A stretch of DNA of 64,000 bases from Prochlorococcus sp. AG-347-L17 (GTDB lineage Bacteria > Cyanobacteriota > Cyanobacteriia > PCC-6307 > Cyanobiaceae): positions 62,001 to 126,000 of the forward strand of contig QCCN01000002.1 in assembly GCA_003278925.1 (NCBI GenBank), in the 5' to 3' direction. Both the position numbers and the translations under genes were made by a program. Below are positions 46,918-56,262 of this stretch, one piece after another. The notes below the pieces were generated by a model. It saw only the letters and a list, made by a program, of their open reading frames with translations, did not search any database and had not been told where the DNA came from. The stretch's first letter is position 1; every line of letters starts with the position of its first letter.

Positions 46918-46958
46918 GAAAGGGTTTTAAAGGTACCAGGACCCAGATTTGAATTAGG
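46918..46958 (-). pseudogene. Partial duplicate of the tRNA-Phe 3' end and its flank
   Basis: This 41-bp segment matches 47065-47104 with 37 identical positions, three mismatches and one inserted T, in direct orientation. The match covers the last 25 nt of the tRNA-Phe gene (T-arm and acceptor 3' half) plus 15 nt of its 3' flank. The rest of the tRNA is absent, so it cannot make a tRNA. Such partial 3'-end copies are typical of integrase attachment sites or of their scars; no integrase is nearby. Confidence 0.8.
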
Positions 46959-47012
46959 TATTTGAGGTTCGAAAAATCAGTTGCAGACTGGATTCTTCAA
47001 GATTGTAATATT

Positions 47013-47037
47013 GTGTACTCCATGAAGTGTACTCCAT
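47013..47037. repeat. Short direct repeat between the tRNA-Phe fragment and tRNA-Phe
   Basis: The 11-mer GTGTACTCCAT occurs twice, at 47013-47023 and 47027-47037, separated by three bases. It looks like a small local duplication in the gap. No function is implied. Confidence 0.6.
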
Positions 47038-47079
47038 CCCTAAAAACGTTAAAACCCCGCCATAGAAAGGGTTTAAAGG

Positions 47080-47152
47080 TGCCAGGACCCAGATTTGAAC
47101 TGGGGACACGGCGATTTTCAGTCGCCTGCTCTACCAACTGAGCTATCCCGGC
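47080..47152 (-). tRNA. tRNA-Phe (anticodon GAA)
   Basis: 73-nt cloverleaf on the minus strand: acceptor GCCGGGA/TCCTGGC (one G-U pair), D-arm GCTC/GAGC, anticodon stem GGCGA/TCGCC with loop CTGAAAA, T-arm CCCAG-TTCAAAT-CTGGG, discriminator A. CCA is not encoded. A partial duplicate of its 3' end lies about 120 bp further downstream. Confidence 0.96.
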
Positions 47153-47243
47153 TCTAACCTATATACTCTAAATTACGATGTGTAGTTTGTGAAACCCTTT
47201 TCATTAAAAATTTTATATCTTCATCAAATATTCCAAAAAACTA

Positions 47244-48473
47244 TTATTTTGCATTAATCGCTAATAAGGCAGTGCCAAAGGAAGTAGTTTTTTTACAGGA
47301 AACTATTGGTATATTGATAATTTTTTCTCTTATTTTTCTCCATTGTGGGTTTTTTGAACCTCCACCAATAGTAATAATTTTTTTTGGAAGGGAACCTGTT
47401 AGTTCGCCTAGTTTTTCCCATCCTTTCAATTCGATCTTAGCTAGTCCCTCAAATAATGCATGTAAATAAAGTGAGTCGCTTACTGGCCTTGGACCAAGTA
47501 TCGGCTCTAAATTTGAATTATTAACAGGAAATCTTTCTCCTTTACTATTAAGAGGCAAAAGATTTAAATAAGTATTTTTCGACGGATTTATCTGTCGACT
47601 GAGCTCCTTTATTTCTAAATCAGAGAAGAATTGAGATAAGATACCACATCCTGCATTGGATGCTCCTCCGCATATCCAATTGCCATCTACTCTATGATTT
47701 GTAATTCCTTGTTTTTTTATGGGGTTATCAATAATTTTCTTAACTACAATAGTTGTTCCTAAAACTGTGAGGCCATCTTCTTTACCTAAACCTGCAGCTA
47801 TTACACTTGCATTAGAGTCCGTGGTGCCTGAGATTAATATTAATTTCTTATTCAATTTAAATTTCTCTGCTAAATTAAAATCTACTTGTCCAATGATTTT
47901 CCCGCTTTTTATTATTTGAGGTAGGCATTTTTGCCACGAAGAATTGAGATAGCTTTTTGGCCATGATCCTTTTTTGAGATCCCAACCAAGTTTTAGATTA
48001 TTACCTTCCTCTCCATGAGTCCAATCTTTTAAAAACCAACCAGTGATCCAATCAGATTGATGCCTTAAAAGTATATTTGTTCCATATATATCTATTAGTT
48101 TTAATGCTTTAGCAAGACTACTGTATGGAGTTCGCAAATGATCTTCTCTAGAAGTTAGTAATTCAAGAAGGATCTTATTTTCATGACATGCTTGGTCATA
48201 AGGTATTGCTTCTCCTAACGGCTCTCCTTTTAAATTTGATGCTGTTAAAGTTCCTGAGGTGCCTGAGATAGCCAATTTATTAAGGTTAATTTTTACCTCA
48301 ATAGGTAAATTAACTAAGAGATTTTCACAAGAATTGATCCAAGAATTTGGATTTTTAAAGCTGTATGAATAAGGTACTGAATTTGAATATACTAATTTTT
48401 TATGAAGATTAATTATTGATATTCTCGCCCCGCTGGTTCCAAAATCTAACCCTCCATAAAAATTATCAGGCAT
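47244..48473 (-). CDS. FGGY-family carbohydrate kinase
   Basis: 409 residues. The N-terminal ATPase starts GLDFGTSGARISIINLH; the second domain has LISGTTDSNASVIAAGLG and TIGGGSKNPQWRKIREKI near the end. FGGY kinases phosphorylate pentoses or related sugars and alcohols (xylulose, ribulose, glycerol). It is shorter than the usual 480-500 residues. The substrate is uncertain; the overall impression is closest to xylulo-/ribulokinase-like members. ATG start, and it lies 13 bp downstream of metK on the same strand. Confidence 0.88.
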   Translation of the reverse strand: MPDNFYGGLDFGTSGARISIINLHKKLVYSNSVPYSYSFKNPNSWINSCENLLVNLPIEVKINLNKLAISGTSGTLTASNLKGEPLGEAIPYDQACHENKILLELLTSREDHLRTPYSSLAKALKLIDIYGTNILLRHQSDWITGWFLKDWTHGEEGNNLKLGWDLKKGSWPKSYLNSSWQKCLPQIIKSGKIIGQVDFNLAEKFKLNKKLILISGTTDSNASVIAAGLGKEDGLTVLGTTIVVKKIIDNPIKKQGITNHRVDGNWICGGASNAGCGILSQFFSDLEIKELSRQINPSKNTYLNLLPLNSKGERFPVNNSNLEPILGPRPVSDSLYLHALFEGLAKIELKGWEKLGELTGSLPKKIITIGGGSKNPQWRKIREKIINIPIVSCKKTTSFGTALLAINAK

Positions 48474-48486
48474 AGAAAAAAATTTT

Positions 48487-49728
48487 TTATAAAAAGATTT
48501 TGGAAGCCTCGGCTAATTTAGCTGCTTTTTCTTCTACATTTTCCCAAGGGAGCTCAAGATCTCTTCTGCCAAAATGTCCATAGGAAGCAGTATTTCTAAA
48601 AAATTTACCTCCCATTTTTTTTGGTAGATTTCTCAAGTTAAATTCTTTTATTATTGCTGCGGGTCTTAAATCAAAGTGCTCTTTAATTAGCTCAGTCAAA
48701 TTAGCTTGTGGAATAACACCTGTATCAAAAGTTTCCACGAGAATGGAAATTGGTTTTGCTACTCCAATAGCATAACTTAATTGAACTTCTGCTTTTTTTG
48801 CCAATTTTGCCTTGACTATGCTTTTAGCTACATAACGAGCTGCATAAGCGGCTGATCTATCTACTTTTGTGGGATCTTTACCAGAAAAGGCCCCTCCTCC
48901 ATGTCTTGCATATCCCCCATAAGTGTCTACAATAATTTTTCTCCCAGTGAGCCCCGCATCTCCTTGAGGACCGCCTACTACAAATTTTCCTGTAGGGTTT
49001 ACTAGAAATCTTGTCTTGCTTATGTTTGGTTTGATTTCTAAATCTTCAGTAGCAGGAATTACAACATGCGTCCATAAATCTTCTTTTATTCTTTGACGAA
49101 TTTCTTCTTCATTTGTTATTCCGTCAATCTTAGGATTATGTTGAGTTGAAATTAAAATCGTATTAATAGAGACAGGCAACCCTTTTTCATAATCAATACT
49201 TACTTGAGTTTTACCATCAGGGAGTAGATAATTAAGGACTTCTTTATGCCGCACTTTGGCAAGTTGAAGGGCTAATCTATGAGCTAAGCTAATCGGTAAG
49301 GGCATTAATTCAGGAGTCTCATCGCATGCATAGCCGAACATTATGCCTTGGTCACCAGCTCCGGTATTATTTTCCAAATCATCGTTAACATCATCCGCGT
49401 CGTTAACTCCTTGAGAAATATCTGGCGATTGCTCGTCAAGTGCTACTAAAACAGCACAACTGTTTGCGTCAAAACCACCTGCTCTATGTCCTTCATATCC
49501 AATTTCTTTAATTACATTTCTAACAAGTTTGATGTAATCGACTTTTGCTTTTGAAGTTATTTCTCCAGTAAGTAAACAAAGACCCGTATTAACGACAGTT
49601 TCGCATGCAACTCTGCTTTCTGGATCTTCTGTCAATAAAGCATCTAAAACAGCGTCACTAATTTGATCACATATTTTGTCAGGATGACCTTCAGTTACGG
49701 ATTCAGAAGTGAAAATGAAATCACTCAT
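48487..49728 (-). CDS. metK: S-adenosylmethionine synthetase
   Basis: 413 residues. It forms SAM from methionine and ATP. Diagnostic stretches are [33 protein letters not shown] and [22 protein letters not shown] start. The 136-bp upstream gap separates it from rpsA; I see no convincing SAM riboswitch there. The FGGY kinase gene follows 13 bp downstream and may share its transcript. Confidence 0.98.
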   Translation of the reverse strand: MSDFIFTSESVTEGHPDKICDQISDAVLDALLTEDPESRVACETVVNTGLCLLTGEITSKAKVDYIKLVRNVIKEIGYEGHRAGGFDANSCAVLVALDEQSPDISQGVNDADDVNDDLENNTGAGDQGIMFGYACDETPELMPLPISLAHRLALQLAKVRHKEVLNYLLPDGKTQVSIDYEKGLPVSINTILISTQHNPKIDGITNEEEIRQRIKEDLWTHVVIPATEDLEIKPNISKTRFLVNPTGKFVVGGPQGDAGLTGRKIIVDTYGGYARHGGGAFSGKDPTKVDRSAAYAARYVAKSIVKAKLAKKAEVQLSYAIGVAKPISILVETFDTGVIPQANLTELIKEHFDLRPAAIIKEFNLRNLPKKMGGKFFRNTASYGHFGRRDLELPWENVEEKAAKLAEASKIFL

Positions 49729-49864
49729 TTACAAATAATTTTGAAATTAGACTTTATCCTAAATTAGATTATCGTTACAAATCAATTATTGTAAATTAAA
49801 AAATACTTGTACAAGAACAAAGAGGCTTAAGTTCTGAATTCGTGCATGAAATAAATAAGTGAAT

Positions 49865-50956
49865 TTATACTGTCTCAGTCGAAGCTGCGGGCATCTCTTG
49901 GTTATCGTCAGTTTGTTCAAATAACATTTGTTTGTATTTCGCAGCCATTTCTTCAGCTTTACTAAAAACTTTTTGAGGGTCAGTTAACATATCGCCTGGT
50001 TCAGGTTCAAGTGCTTTAGTAGATAATGAAATTCGTCCTCTTTCTGAATCAAGATCTATTATCATAACCTTCATTTGGTCATTAACATTTAAAACGTTAT
50101 GAGGAGTCTCAATATGTTCATGACTAATTTCAGAAATGTGCAATAGACCACTAACTCCACCAATATCAATAAAGGCTCCATAAGGTTTAATACCTTTTAC
50201 TGAACCAACAACAACTTCACCTACCTCAAGTCGGTTCATTTTTTTCTCAACCAAAGCTCTTCTATGGCTTAGTACTAATCTATTTCTCTCTTCATCAACT
50301 TCAAGAAATTTTAAAGGCAAATGTTCACCTTCTAAGTCATCTTTAATTTTTCGAGCACTTATGTGCGAGCCTGGGATAAAACCTCTCAAGCCCTCTACCC
50401 TAACAAGAGCTCCTCCTCTATTTGTTGCAAAAACTTCAGAATATATAGTTGCATCTTCTTTTTGGAGTTGTCTTACCCTTTCCCATGCTCTTTGATATTC
50501 AATTCTTCTAATGGAGAGGGCTAATTGGCCATCTTCATTTTCTTCGCTCATTATGAAAAATTCTCTACTTTCTGAAGGTTGTAAGACATCATTAAGTCCT
50601 TCAACTCTATTTATTGAAACCTCCTGAACAGGCATAAAAGCAGCTGTTTTTGCCCCTATATCTATCATTGCCCCTTTGGGCTCTAGAGCAAAAACGGTAC
50701 CTTTAACTAGATCACCTGGCTTGAAATTGTAGTCGTACTTACCCAAAAGTGATGCAAATTCTTCTTGTGTGAATCCTGCGTTGTCAAAATCCGTATTTGT
50801 TCTGCTAGAGGAAGAATCTGCTGAAGGTATATCGCTCTTCTCGAATGATAAATCTTCCTCATTGTGAGATGCCGAATCATTATTTAACTCAGACGAATTT
50901 TTAATTTCTTGGTCCTCAGAAAGTTCTTTAATGGTTTGCGAAGAATTTTCGTTCAT
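49865..50956 (-). CDS. rpsA: 30S ribosomal protein S1
   Basis: 363 residues, the three-S1-domain form of cyanobacteria. The N-terminal 70 residues are acidic and low in complexity. The S1 repeats start near FKPGDLVKGTVFALEPKGAM (about 76), around 160 (weaker), and LEVGEVVVGSVKGIKPYGAF (about 225). It binds mRNA at the small subunit. ATG start; an SS/DD-rich linker near residues 40-55 looks cyanobacteria-typical. The upstream nrdR gene is on the same strand about 110 bp away. Confidence 0.96.
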   Translation of the reverse strand: MNENSSQTIKELSEDQEIKNSSELNNDSASHNEEDLSFEKSDIPSADSSSSRTNTDFDNAGFTQEEFASLLGKYDYNFKPGDLVKGTVFALEPKGAMIDIGAKTAAFMPVQEVSINRVEGLNDVLQPSESREFFIMSEENEDGQLALSIRRIEYQRAWERVRQLQKEDATIYSEVFATNRGGALVRVEGLRGFIPGSHISARKIKDDLEGEHLPLKFLEVDEERNRLVLSHRRALVEKKMNRLEVGEVVVGSVKGIKPYGAFIDIGGVSGLLHISEISHEHIETPHNVLNVNDQMKVMIIDLDSERGRISLSTKALEPEPGDMLTDPQKVFSKAEEMAAKYKQMLFEQTDDNQEMPAASTETV

Positions 50957-51064
50957 TTGTTATATCGCAGACTACCTAAGGTAGTTAGAAAGGAATGCTA
51001 CTAGCCTGCAAACCAATAGCAAAAATATTTGTGATATGTATTCTACACTTTAAGATGCTGAATT

Positions 51065-51544
51065 TTAAGAAATTGAAGCTAATTGGTTTTTTGAACTTCC
51101 CTTTAGAGATTCAAGAGTAGAAATAAAATCTTTTACCCCATTAAATTTTCTGTAAACTGAGGCGTATCTGATATAGGCGACTTCGTTTTCTTTTCTAAGA
51201 TTTTTAAGTATTAATTCTCCGATATGTGAAGACTTAATATCTTTACTAGAATCTTGAACGATTTGTGATTCAATTCCATCTACAAAGTTAATAATTGCTT
51301 CACTACTGAAGTTAGTTTTTTCGCAAGCTCTTGATATACCAGTAAATAGTTTTTGTTTATCAAATAATTCTCTGCTTCCGTCTTTTTTTATAACTGAAAC
51401 TGGCATTGATTCCACTCTTTCATAAGTTGTAAATCTAAAGCTGCAATTTAAGCACTCTCTTCTTCTTCGAACACTTTTACCACTATCAGCAGATCTTGAT
51501 TCCAAAACTCTGCTATCTGTGTTTTGACAGGTTGGACACTGCAT
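51065..51544 (-). CDS. nrdR: Transcriptional repressor NrdR
   Basis: 159 residues from the ATG at 51544; the frame could open eight codons further upstream, but NrdR usually begins MQCPTCQ or MRCPxC. The zinc ribbon is [10 protein letters not shown]...[12 protein letters not shown], and the ATP-cone follows ([20 protein letters not shown]). It represses ribonucleotide reductase genes when dATP is high. It is separated from psbT by a strong terminator-like hairpin. Confidence 0.95.
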   Translation of the reverse strand: MQCPTCQNTDSRVLESRSADSGKSVRRRRECLNCSFRFTTYERVESMPVSVIKKDGSRELFDKQKLFTGISRACEKTNFSSEAIINFVDGIESQIVQDSSKDIKSSHIGELILKNLRKENEVAYIRYASVYRKFNGVKDFISTLESLKGSSKNQLASIS

Positions 51545-51604
51545 GTGGTGAAATAAGCTGCACTTCAACTCTAATAGTAGAGTAATATCCTAATTATGAA
51601 AAGT

Positions 51605-51638
51605 AAAAAAAAACCTCTTGTTAAAGAGGTTTTTTTTC
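51605..51638. terminator. Bidirectional terminator between nrdR and psbT
   Basis: AAAAAACCTCTT and AAGAGGTTTTTT form a perfect 12-bp stem with a GTTA loop, with A-rich sequence before and T-rich sequence after. It lies just downstream of the psbT stop on the minus strand (51644) and upstream of nrdR. It should stop psbB-psbT transcripts before nrdR. Confidence 0.9.
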
Positions 51639-51643
51639 TTAGT

Positions 51644-51742
51644 TCATTTTCTATCAAATTTAGGTGGGTCTCTAAAGGCGACAGCAAAGAATAAGGTAAC
51701 AACTGCTAGAGTTAAAATAAGAACGTAAGCGAAAGCTTCCAT
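51644..51742 (-). CDS. psbT: Photosystem II protein PsbT
   Basis: 32 residues. [20 protein letters not shown] followed by [12 protein letters not shown] is the classical PsbT, a single-helix subunit at the PSII dimer interface. It starts 23 bp after psbB on the same strand, the conserved psbB-psbT pair. A strong terminator follows. It is too short for most ORF cut-offs. Confidence 0.98.
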   Translation of the reverse strand: MEAFAYVLILTLAVVTLFFAVAFRDPPKFDRK

Positions 51743-51765
51743 AAGATTAAGTAATAAAGTTTAGT

Positions 51766-53289
51766 TTAAACCCTTCCTGGGATTCTTCTTGTGGTTTCGT
51801 CACCAAGCTTCTTGAATAAACCAAATTCAACTTGGTCGCCAATCTCAGCATCAATACCAGCAAAAGAATTCCTGTAAAGAGTTCTTGAAGCGTGCCACCA
51901 ATGGCCAAACAAGAAAAGCAATCCGAAACATAAATGTGCATATGTAAACCACGCTCTTGGTGAGCTTCGGAATACACCGTCAGATTTATAAGTTTCTCTG
52001 TCAAACTTGAATGCTTCTCCAAGTTGAGCCTTTCTAGCTAATCTTTTAACTACTGCAGGATCGGTAAATGTTTGACCATTAAGATCTCCGCCATAAATAG
52101 TTGCAGTAATTCCAGTCTGTTCAAATGAATACTTTGCTTCAGCTCTTCTAAATGGAATATCTGCTCTTACATTACCTTCTTTGTCTTCAAGTATGACAGG
52201 AAAGTTTTCAAAGAAATTAGGTATTCTTCTAACTTCTAATTCGTTACCTTCTTTATCTTGGAAAGCAATATGACCTTGCCAACCAGTTGGTAAACCATCA
52301 CCATTAACAAGAGCTCCAACTCTGAATAGACCTCCTTTTGCAGGACTATTACCAACATAATCGTAGAAGGCTAATTTCTCTGGAATAGATGCGTATGCCT
52401 CTTCTTTCGTAGCACCATCATCTATGGCAGCTTGTACCCTTCTATTAATTTCGGTTTTGAAATAACCAGAATCCCATTGGTATCTGGTAGGACCAAATAA
52501 TTCTACTGGAGTTGTCGCTGAACCGTACCACATTGTCCCTGCAACAACGAAAGAAACAAATAAAACAGCAGCAAGGGCACTAGCTAGAACTCCTTCAAGA
52601 CTTCCAAGTTTTAATGCTCTATAAAGTCTTTCTCCAGGTCTATTGGTAATGTGAAAAATTCCCCCAATAATCCCCATAAGTCCAGCAGCAATATGATTAG
52701 CAACAATTCCTCCTGGATTAAAGGGGTTAAATCCTTCTACTCCCCAGGAAGGTGCTACTGGCTCTACATGACCAGTTAAACCGTAAGGATCTGAAACCCA
52801 AATCCCAACGTTTGCGCAATGAAAAGCTCCAAAACCAAAGCATGTAAGTCCAGCTAGAAGAAGGTGAATTCCGAATATTCTTGGCAAATCAAGAGCAGGC
52901 TCTCCAGTTCTTGAATCTTCCCATAGATCCAAATCCCAGTATGTCCAATGCCAAATGGAAGCCAACATCAATAGTCCACTAAATACTATGTGTGCAGCTG
53001 CAACACCTTCAAAACTCCAGAATCCAGGATCAACTCCTGTAGCACCCGTAATATCCCATCCATTCCAACTACTTGTGATACCAAGTCTTGCCATGAAGGG
53101 CATAACGTACATTCCCTGTCTCCACATCGGATTGAGAACAGCATCAGAAGGATCAAAAATGGCTAATTCATAAAGAGCCATTGAACCGGCCCAGCCGGCT
53201 AATAATGCAGTATGCATAAGATGCACAGCGAGTAGTCGACCTGGGTCATTAATAACTACCGTGTGAACTCGATACCAAGGCAATCCCAT
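51766..53289 (-). CDS. psbB: Photosystem II CP47 chlorophyll apoprotein
   Basis: 507 residues, normal for CP47. The start [20 protein letters not shown] and six transmembrane segments bearing many histidines (for example [27 protein letters not shown]) bind the antenna chlorophylls (divinyl chlorophyll a in Prochlorococcus); a large lumenal loop lies between helices 5 and 6. ATG start. psbT follows 23 bp downstream. The 222-bp upstream gap holds the promoter and is divergent from the ferredoxin gene. Confidence 0.99.
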   Translation of the reverse strand: MGLPWYRVHTVVINDPGRLLAVHLMHTALLAGWAGSMALYELAIFDPSDAVLNPMWRQGMYVMPFMARLGITSSWNGWDITGATGVDPGFWSFEGVAAAHIVFSGLLMLASIWHWTYWDLDLWEDSRTGEPALDLPRIFGIHLLLAGLTCFGFGAFHCANVGIWVSDPYGLTGHVEPVAPSWGVEGFNPFNPGGIVANHIAAGLMGIIGGIFHITNRPGERLYRALKLGSLEGVLASALAAVLFVSFVVAGTMWYGSATTPVELFGPTRYQWDSGYFKTEINRRVQAAIDDGATKEEAYASIPEKLAFYDYVGNSPAKGGLFRVGALVNGDGLPTGWQGHIAFQDKEGNELEVRRIPNFFENFPVILEDKEGNVRADIPFRRAEAKYSFEQTGITATIYGGDLNGQTFTDPAVVKRLARKAQLGEAFKFDRETYKSDGVFRSSPRAWFTYAHLCFGLLFLFGHWWHASRTLYRNSFAGIDAEIGDQVEFGLFKKLGDETTRRIPGRV

Positions 53290-53511
53290 CGGTTAATTTC
53301 TAGTAACTATGCTGAATAAACAGCTAAACATCACGATAGTAAGGGTTTTTTAGTCTTTGAGGGATTTTTGTAAATAAATTTATTTTCTTGCAAAAATTGG
53401 GCAAATCAATTTGTAGAACTGAGTTTACAAGGAATTTTTAGCAAAAAATTGTTAATATTTTGGTCACAATTCTCAAAGTAAAACGCCAAAATAAGAAAAA
53501 TAACTAAAAAA

Positions 53512-53874
53512 ATGGCAATTATCAGATTTATCCGTGAGGATCTAGAAGTCCAATGCAATCCTGGTGAAAATTTAAGGGAATTGGTAATGAAAGAAAACTT
53601 ACAGCTCTATGGATTAAAAGGCATTTTAGGAAATTGCGGAGGGGCAGGACAATGCAGTACTTGTTTTATTTCAGTTGAAGGTGGAAACAAAAATTCTTTG
53701 AGCCCTCTTACATCTGTTGAAGAAGAAAAACTCAAAAATAGACCCGAAAATTGGCGACTCGCATGTCAAACATTGATAAAATCCTCTTCCGTAATTTTAA
53801 CAAAACCACAATCCCCTCCCTCAAATTTGGAAGAACTAAAAAAAATTAGTGAAAATAAAAAATTACCTCGTTAA
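53512..53874 (+). CDS. [2Fe-2S] ferredoxin-like protein
   Basis: 120 residues. Four cluster cysteines are in plant-type order: Cys42, Cys48 and Cys51 (GNCGGAGQCSTCFISV) and Cys85 (RLACQT). The protein is longer than PetF because of a C-terminal tail of about 30 residues. It could donate electrons to an unidentified reductase; its location beside psbB suggests, but does not prove, a photosynthetic role. ATG start. Confidence 0.9.
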   Translation: MAIIRFIREDLEVQCNPGENLRELVMKENLQLYGLKGILGNCGGAGQCSTCFISVEGGNKNSLSPLTSVEEEKLKNRPENWRLACQTLIKSSSVILTKPQSPPSNLEELKKISENKKLPR

Positions 53875-53978
53875 ATTGTTTAAGACTGTTAATCAGTTTA
53901 TAAAATTTATTTATTTTTCCACTTTATTCCAAGTTATATGTCTATAGTCTTATTACTAAATATAGAACTACTAATTAA

Positions 53979-54131
53979 ATGGAAACAACAAACTTTGGAT
54001 TCGTAGCTAGTCTTTTATTTGTAGGGGTGCCAACAATTTTCCTTATAGGTTTATTTATTTCTACCCAAGATGGAGAAAAATCAAGCTTCTATTCTGACTC
54101 TAGTAAAGGTAAGCTTGGGCCAAAACGCTAA
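53979..54131 (+). CDS. psbM: Photosystem II protein PsbM
   Basis: 50 residues. METTNFGFVASLLFVGVPTI and the following FLIGLFISTQDGEKSSF form the one-helix PsbM at the PSII dimer center. The C-terminal tail of about 20 residues is longer than in plants, as in other picocyanobacteria. ATG start, 104 bp after the ferredoxin stop and 11 bp before prmC. Confidence 0.96.
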   Translation: METTNFGFVASLLFVGVPTIFLIGLFISTQDGEKSSFYSDSSKGKLGPKR

Positions 54132-54142
54132 TTCTTTATTAA

Positions 54143-55012
54143 ATGCTTAGTGTTCCCGGTGAAGAATTTTTATTTTGGAAAAAAAAGCAACTTTCTAAAG
54201 GAGGCGATCATCTGTCTTTTGCTGTCTTACTTGATTGTATAGGCGGTATATCTAGTAATGATCTAAACCTTATAAGTATAAATCCTGAGGGAAACTTATA
54301 TTTAAAAAAAAATTTAGAATTTTTAGAATCTATTTGGAACGAACATTTACTTAAATCTTGCCCAATACAATATCTTTGTGGAATAACTTTTTGGAGAGAC
54401 TTAAAGTTAAAAGTTACAAACAAAGTACTCATTCCCAGACCAGAAACAGAGCTCATAGTTGATATTGTCTTTAGTATATTTCGAAAGAAGTCAGAAAAAT
54501 TATTTTTTGCAGAATTAGGAACTGGATCAGGCGCTATAAGTATTGCTTTAACATTGGCTTATCCATTTAGCGAAGGAATTGCAACTGATATAGATCAAGA
54601 TGCATTAGAAATAGCTTTTAAAAATTATGTAAATTCTTCTAAACAATCTAATTTGAAATTTTTTTGCGGAAATTGGTGGTCACCTCTTGAAAGTTTTAAA
54701 GGAAAATTTGATCTTGCTATTGCAAACCCGCCATATATTCCTCAAGATACTTATGAAAAATTACCCAAAGAAGTTAAAAATTTCGAACCTAAAGTTGCCT
54801 TATTAGGTGGTGAAGATGGTTTAAAACATATTAGAGAAATAATACAAAAAGCACCATTATTTTTAAAGGAGAAGGGCTGGCTAATTTTAGAGAATCATTT
54901 TGATCAAGGTGAAAAAGTAAAACAACTACTGATTAAAAATAAATTTACATCAATTGAAATAGTGAAAGATCTTTCAGGTATTGGTAGGTTTACCATTGGG
55001 AGATATAAATAA
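54143..55012 (+). CDS. prmC: Peptide chain release factor N5-glutamine methyltransferase
   Basis: 289 residues. The SAM-binding segment is FAELGTGSGAISIALTLAYP, and the glutamine-binding NPPY appears in AIANPPYIPQ. It methylates the GGQ glutamine of release factors 1 and 2. ATG start, following psbM by 11 bp and possibly co-transcribed. The next gene (Sua5-like) starts 23 bp downstream. Confidence 0.95.
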   Translation: MLSVPGEEFLFWKKKQLSKGGDHLSFAVLLDCIGGISSNDLNLISINPEGNLYLKKNLEFLESIWNEHLLKSCPIQYLCGITFWRDLKLKVTNKVLIPRPETELIVDIVFSIFRKKSEKLFFAELGTGSGAISIALTLAYPFSEGIATDIDQDALEIAFKNYVNSSKQSNLKFFCGNWWSPLESFKGKFDLAIANPPYIPQDTYEKLPKEVKNFEPKVALLGGEDGLKHIREIIQKAPLFLKEKGWLILENHFDQGEKVKQLLIKNKFTSIEIVKDLSGIGRFTIGRYK

Positions 55013-55035
55013 ATTATTATAAGTTCTAAATCTAA

Positions 55036-55617
55036 ATGAATTTAGTAGACTGTAAAGCCGCATCAAAGACTCTTAAGAGTGGATTACCTATAATTTTCCC
55101 AACTGACACATTACCTGCAATTGGATGCTTGCCAAAATTTTCAAATACTATTTATAAGTTTAAAAAAAGAGATAGAGACAAACCCTTAATTCTTATGGGA
55201 TCAGAACACAAACAATTAATAGATTATGTTCACGAATCAGCTAAAGAAGATTACGAAAATATTGCATCAAAATATTGGCCTGGAGCTCTGACAATGGTTA
55301 TTCCTGCTTCTGAAAAGCAGACTACTATCCTCACAAGCAATGATCTTACTCTTGGCTTGAGGATTCCAAATTCACATATGGCTCAATCTCTCATGAGAGA
55401 AACAGGCCCATTGTTAACTTCAAGTGCAAATATTTCAGGTTTTAAAGGATCAATTACAGTTGAAGGTATTGCTCTAGACTTCCCTTCTGTAAAAATTTTG
55501 GGTCCCATCCCCTGGGGAGAAAGAAGTGGGAAAGCTAGTACTATTATATTTTGGAGGAAAAGTGGAGATTGGAAGCTTATTAGAGAAGGAGAAGTATTAG
55601 TTAAGGAATTGTATTAA
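55036..55617 (+). CDS. Sua5/YciO/YrdC/YwlC family protein
   Basis: 193 residues. The YrdC fold has the conserved IIFPTDTLPAIGC near residue 20, RDRDKPLILM, LTLGLRIPNS and LLTSSANISG. In TsaC form it makes threonylcarbamoyl-AMP for t6A37 in tRNAs decoding ANN codons. The C-terminal Sua5 domain is absent, so TsaC-like. ATG start. Its stop codon overlaps the next ATG as TAATG. Confidence 0.92.
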   Translation: MNLVDCKAASKTLKSGLPIIFPTDTLPAIGCLPKFSNTIYKFKKRDRDKPLILMGSEHKQLIDYVHESAKEDYENIASKYWPGALTMVIPASEKQTTILTSNDLTLGLRIPNSHMAQSLMRETGPLLTSSANISGFKGSITVEGIALDFPSVKILGPIPWGERSGKASTIIFWRKSGDWKLIREGEVLVKELY

Positions 55618-55784
55618 TGTTATTATTATTATTTTTTGTTTTTTTAATTCAATTTTTTACTTATTGGATATTTGAACCTCTTGCATCCTTTTGTGAGTAT
55701 GTTCTCGAAATAAGAATGTTCCCTATCATTGCTCTGATAGGTTTAATCTTTTTATTTTCAGAGAAGAATATTGAACAGAATTAA
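55617..55784 (+). CDS. Small hypothetical membrane protein (55 aa)
   Basis: 55 residues with two hydrophobic stretches (about 1-20 and 35-48), coupled to the preceding gene by a 1-bp stop/start overlap (TAATG). The hydrophilic middle contains LASFCEYVLEIRMF. It is probably a two-helix membrane protein; no family recognised. The tRNA-Thr gene lies 11 bp downstream on the other strand. Confidence 0.65.
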   Translation: MLLLLFFVFLIQFFTYWIFEPLASFCEYVLEIRMFPIIALIGLIFLFSEKNIEQN

Positions 55785-55795
55785 ATAAATCAAAA

Positions 55796-55867
55796 TGCCG
55801 GCTAACAGATTTGAACTGATGACCTTCGCTTTACAAAAGCGCTGCTCTACCGCTGAGCTAAGCCGGC
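55796..55867 (-). tRNA. tRNA-Thr (anticodon UGU)
   Basis: 72-nt cloverleaf on the minus strand: acceptor GCCGGCT/AGCCGGC, D-arm GCTC/GAGC, anticodon stem GCGCT/AGCGA (a G-A mismatch at the top pair) with loop TTTGTAA, T-arm ATCAG-TTCAAAT-CTGTT (one T-T mismatch), discriminator A. CCA is not encoded. Two stem mismatches are unusual but the rest is canonical. Confidence 0.92.
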
Positions 55868-55934
55868 AATCTCTTCATCTTACAATTAGGGAGGGTCAAT
55901 TATCAGTATTTTTTTAGCTTTTTTTTTAAATTTA

Positions 55935-56261
55935 TTACTTTTTGATATCTTTATTAGCTTTATCAGTTTTTTTGAATTTAATTTCTCCTGAAATAGTTCT
56001 TTTGATTGGTAAATTGGCAACTAATGCAGTCATTCTATCCTCAGTCTCTAAGCTTACTGCCACCTCTTCAAAATCAATTTCAACATATTTAGCAACAACA
56101 TCAAGAATCTCTTTCCTCATTTTATCTAAAAGATCAGTTGTCAAGGAACTCATATCAACTCTGTCATGAGCAAGTACAAGTTGTAATCTTTCTCTAGCTG
56201 TATTTGCACTAGACGTTTCTCTGCCTAGTAATTTATTTATAAGATCTCTGAGAGTCATCAT
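55935..56261 (-). CDS. minE: Cell division topological specificity factor MinE
   Basis: 108 residues. The N-terminal [17 protein letters not shown] is the MinD-activating region, followed by the conserved [20 protein letters not shown]. It drives MinD release from the membrane and so restricts MinC to poles. Last gene of minC-minD-minE; it begins just 1 bp after the minD stop. Confidence 0.96.
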   Translation of the reverse strand: MMTLRDLINKLLGRETSSANTARERLQLVLAHDRVDMSSLTTDLLDKMRKEILDVVAKYVEIDFEEVAVSLETEDRMTALVANLPIKRTISGEIKFKKTDKANKDIKK

Positions 56262-56262
56262 T

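Noticed and set aside
49729..49864. SAM riboswitch upstream of metK
   Set aside because: I looked for a stable multi-stem leader and found only a short CTTGTACAAG palindrome; nothing resembles a known SAM aptamer.
51747..52022. 91-aa frame overlapping the 3' end of psbB
   Set aside because: Shadow of psbB in another frame on the same strand; no independent signal.
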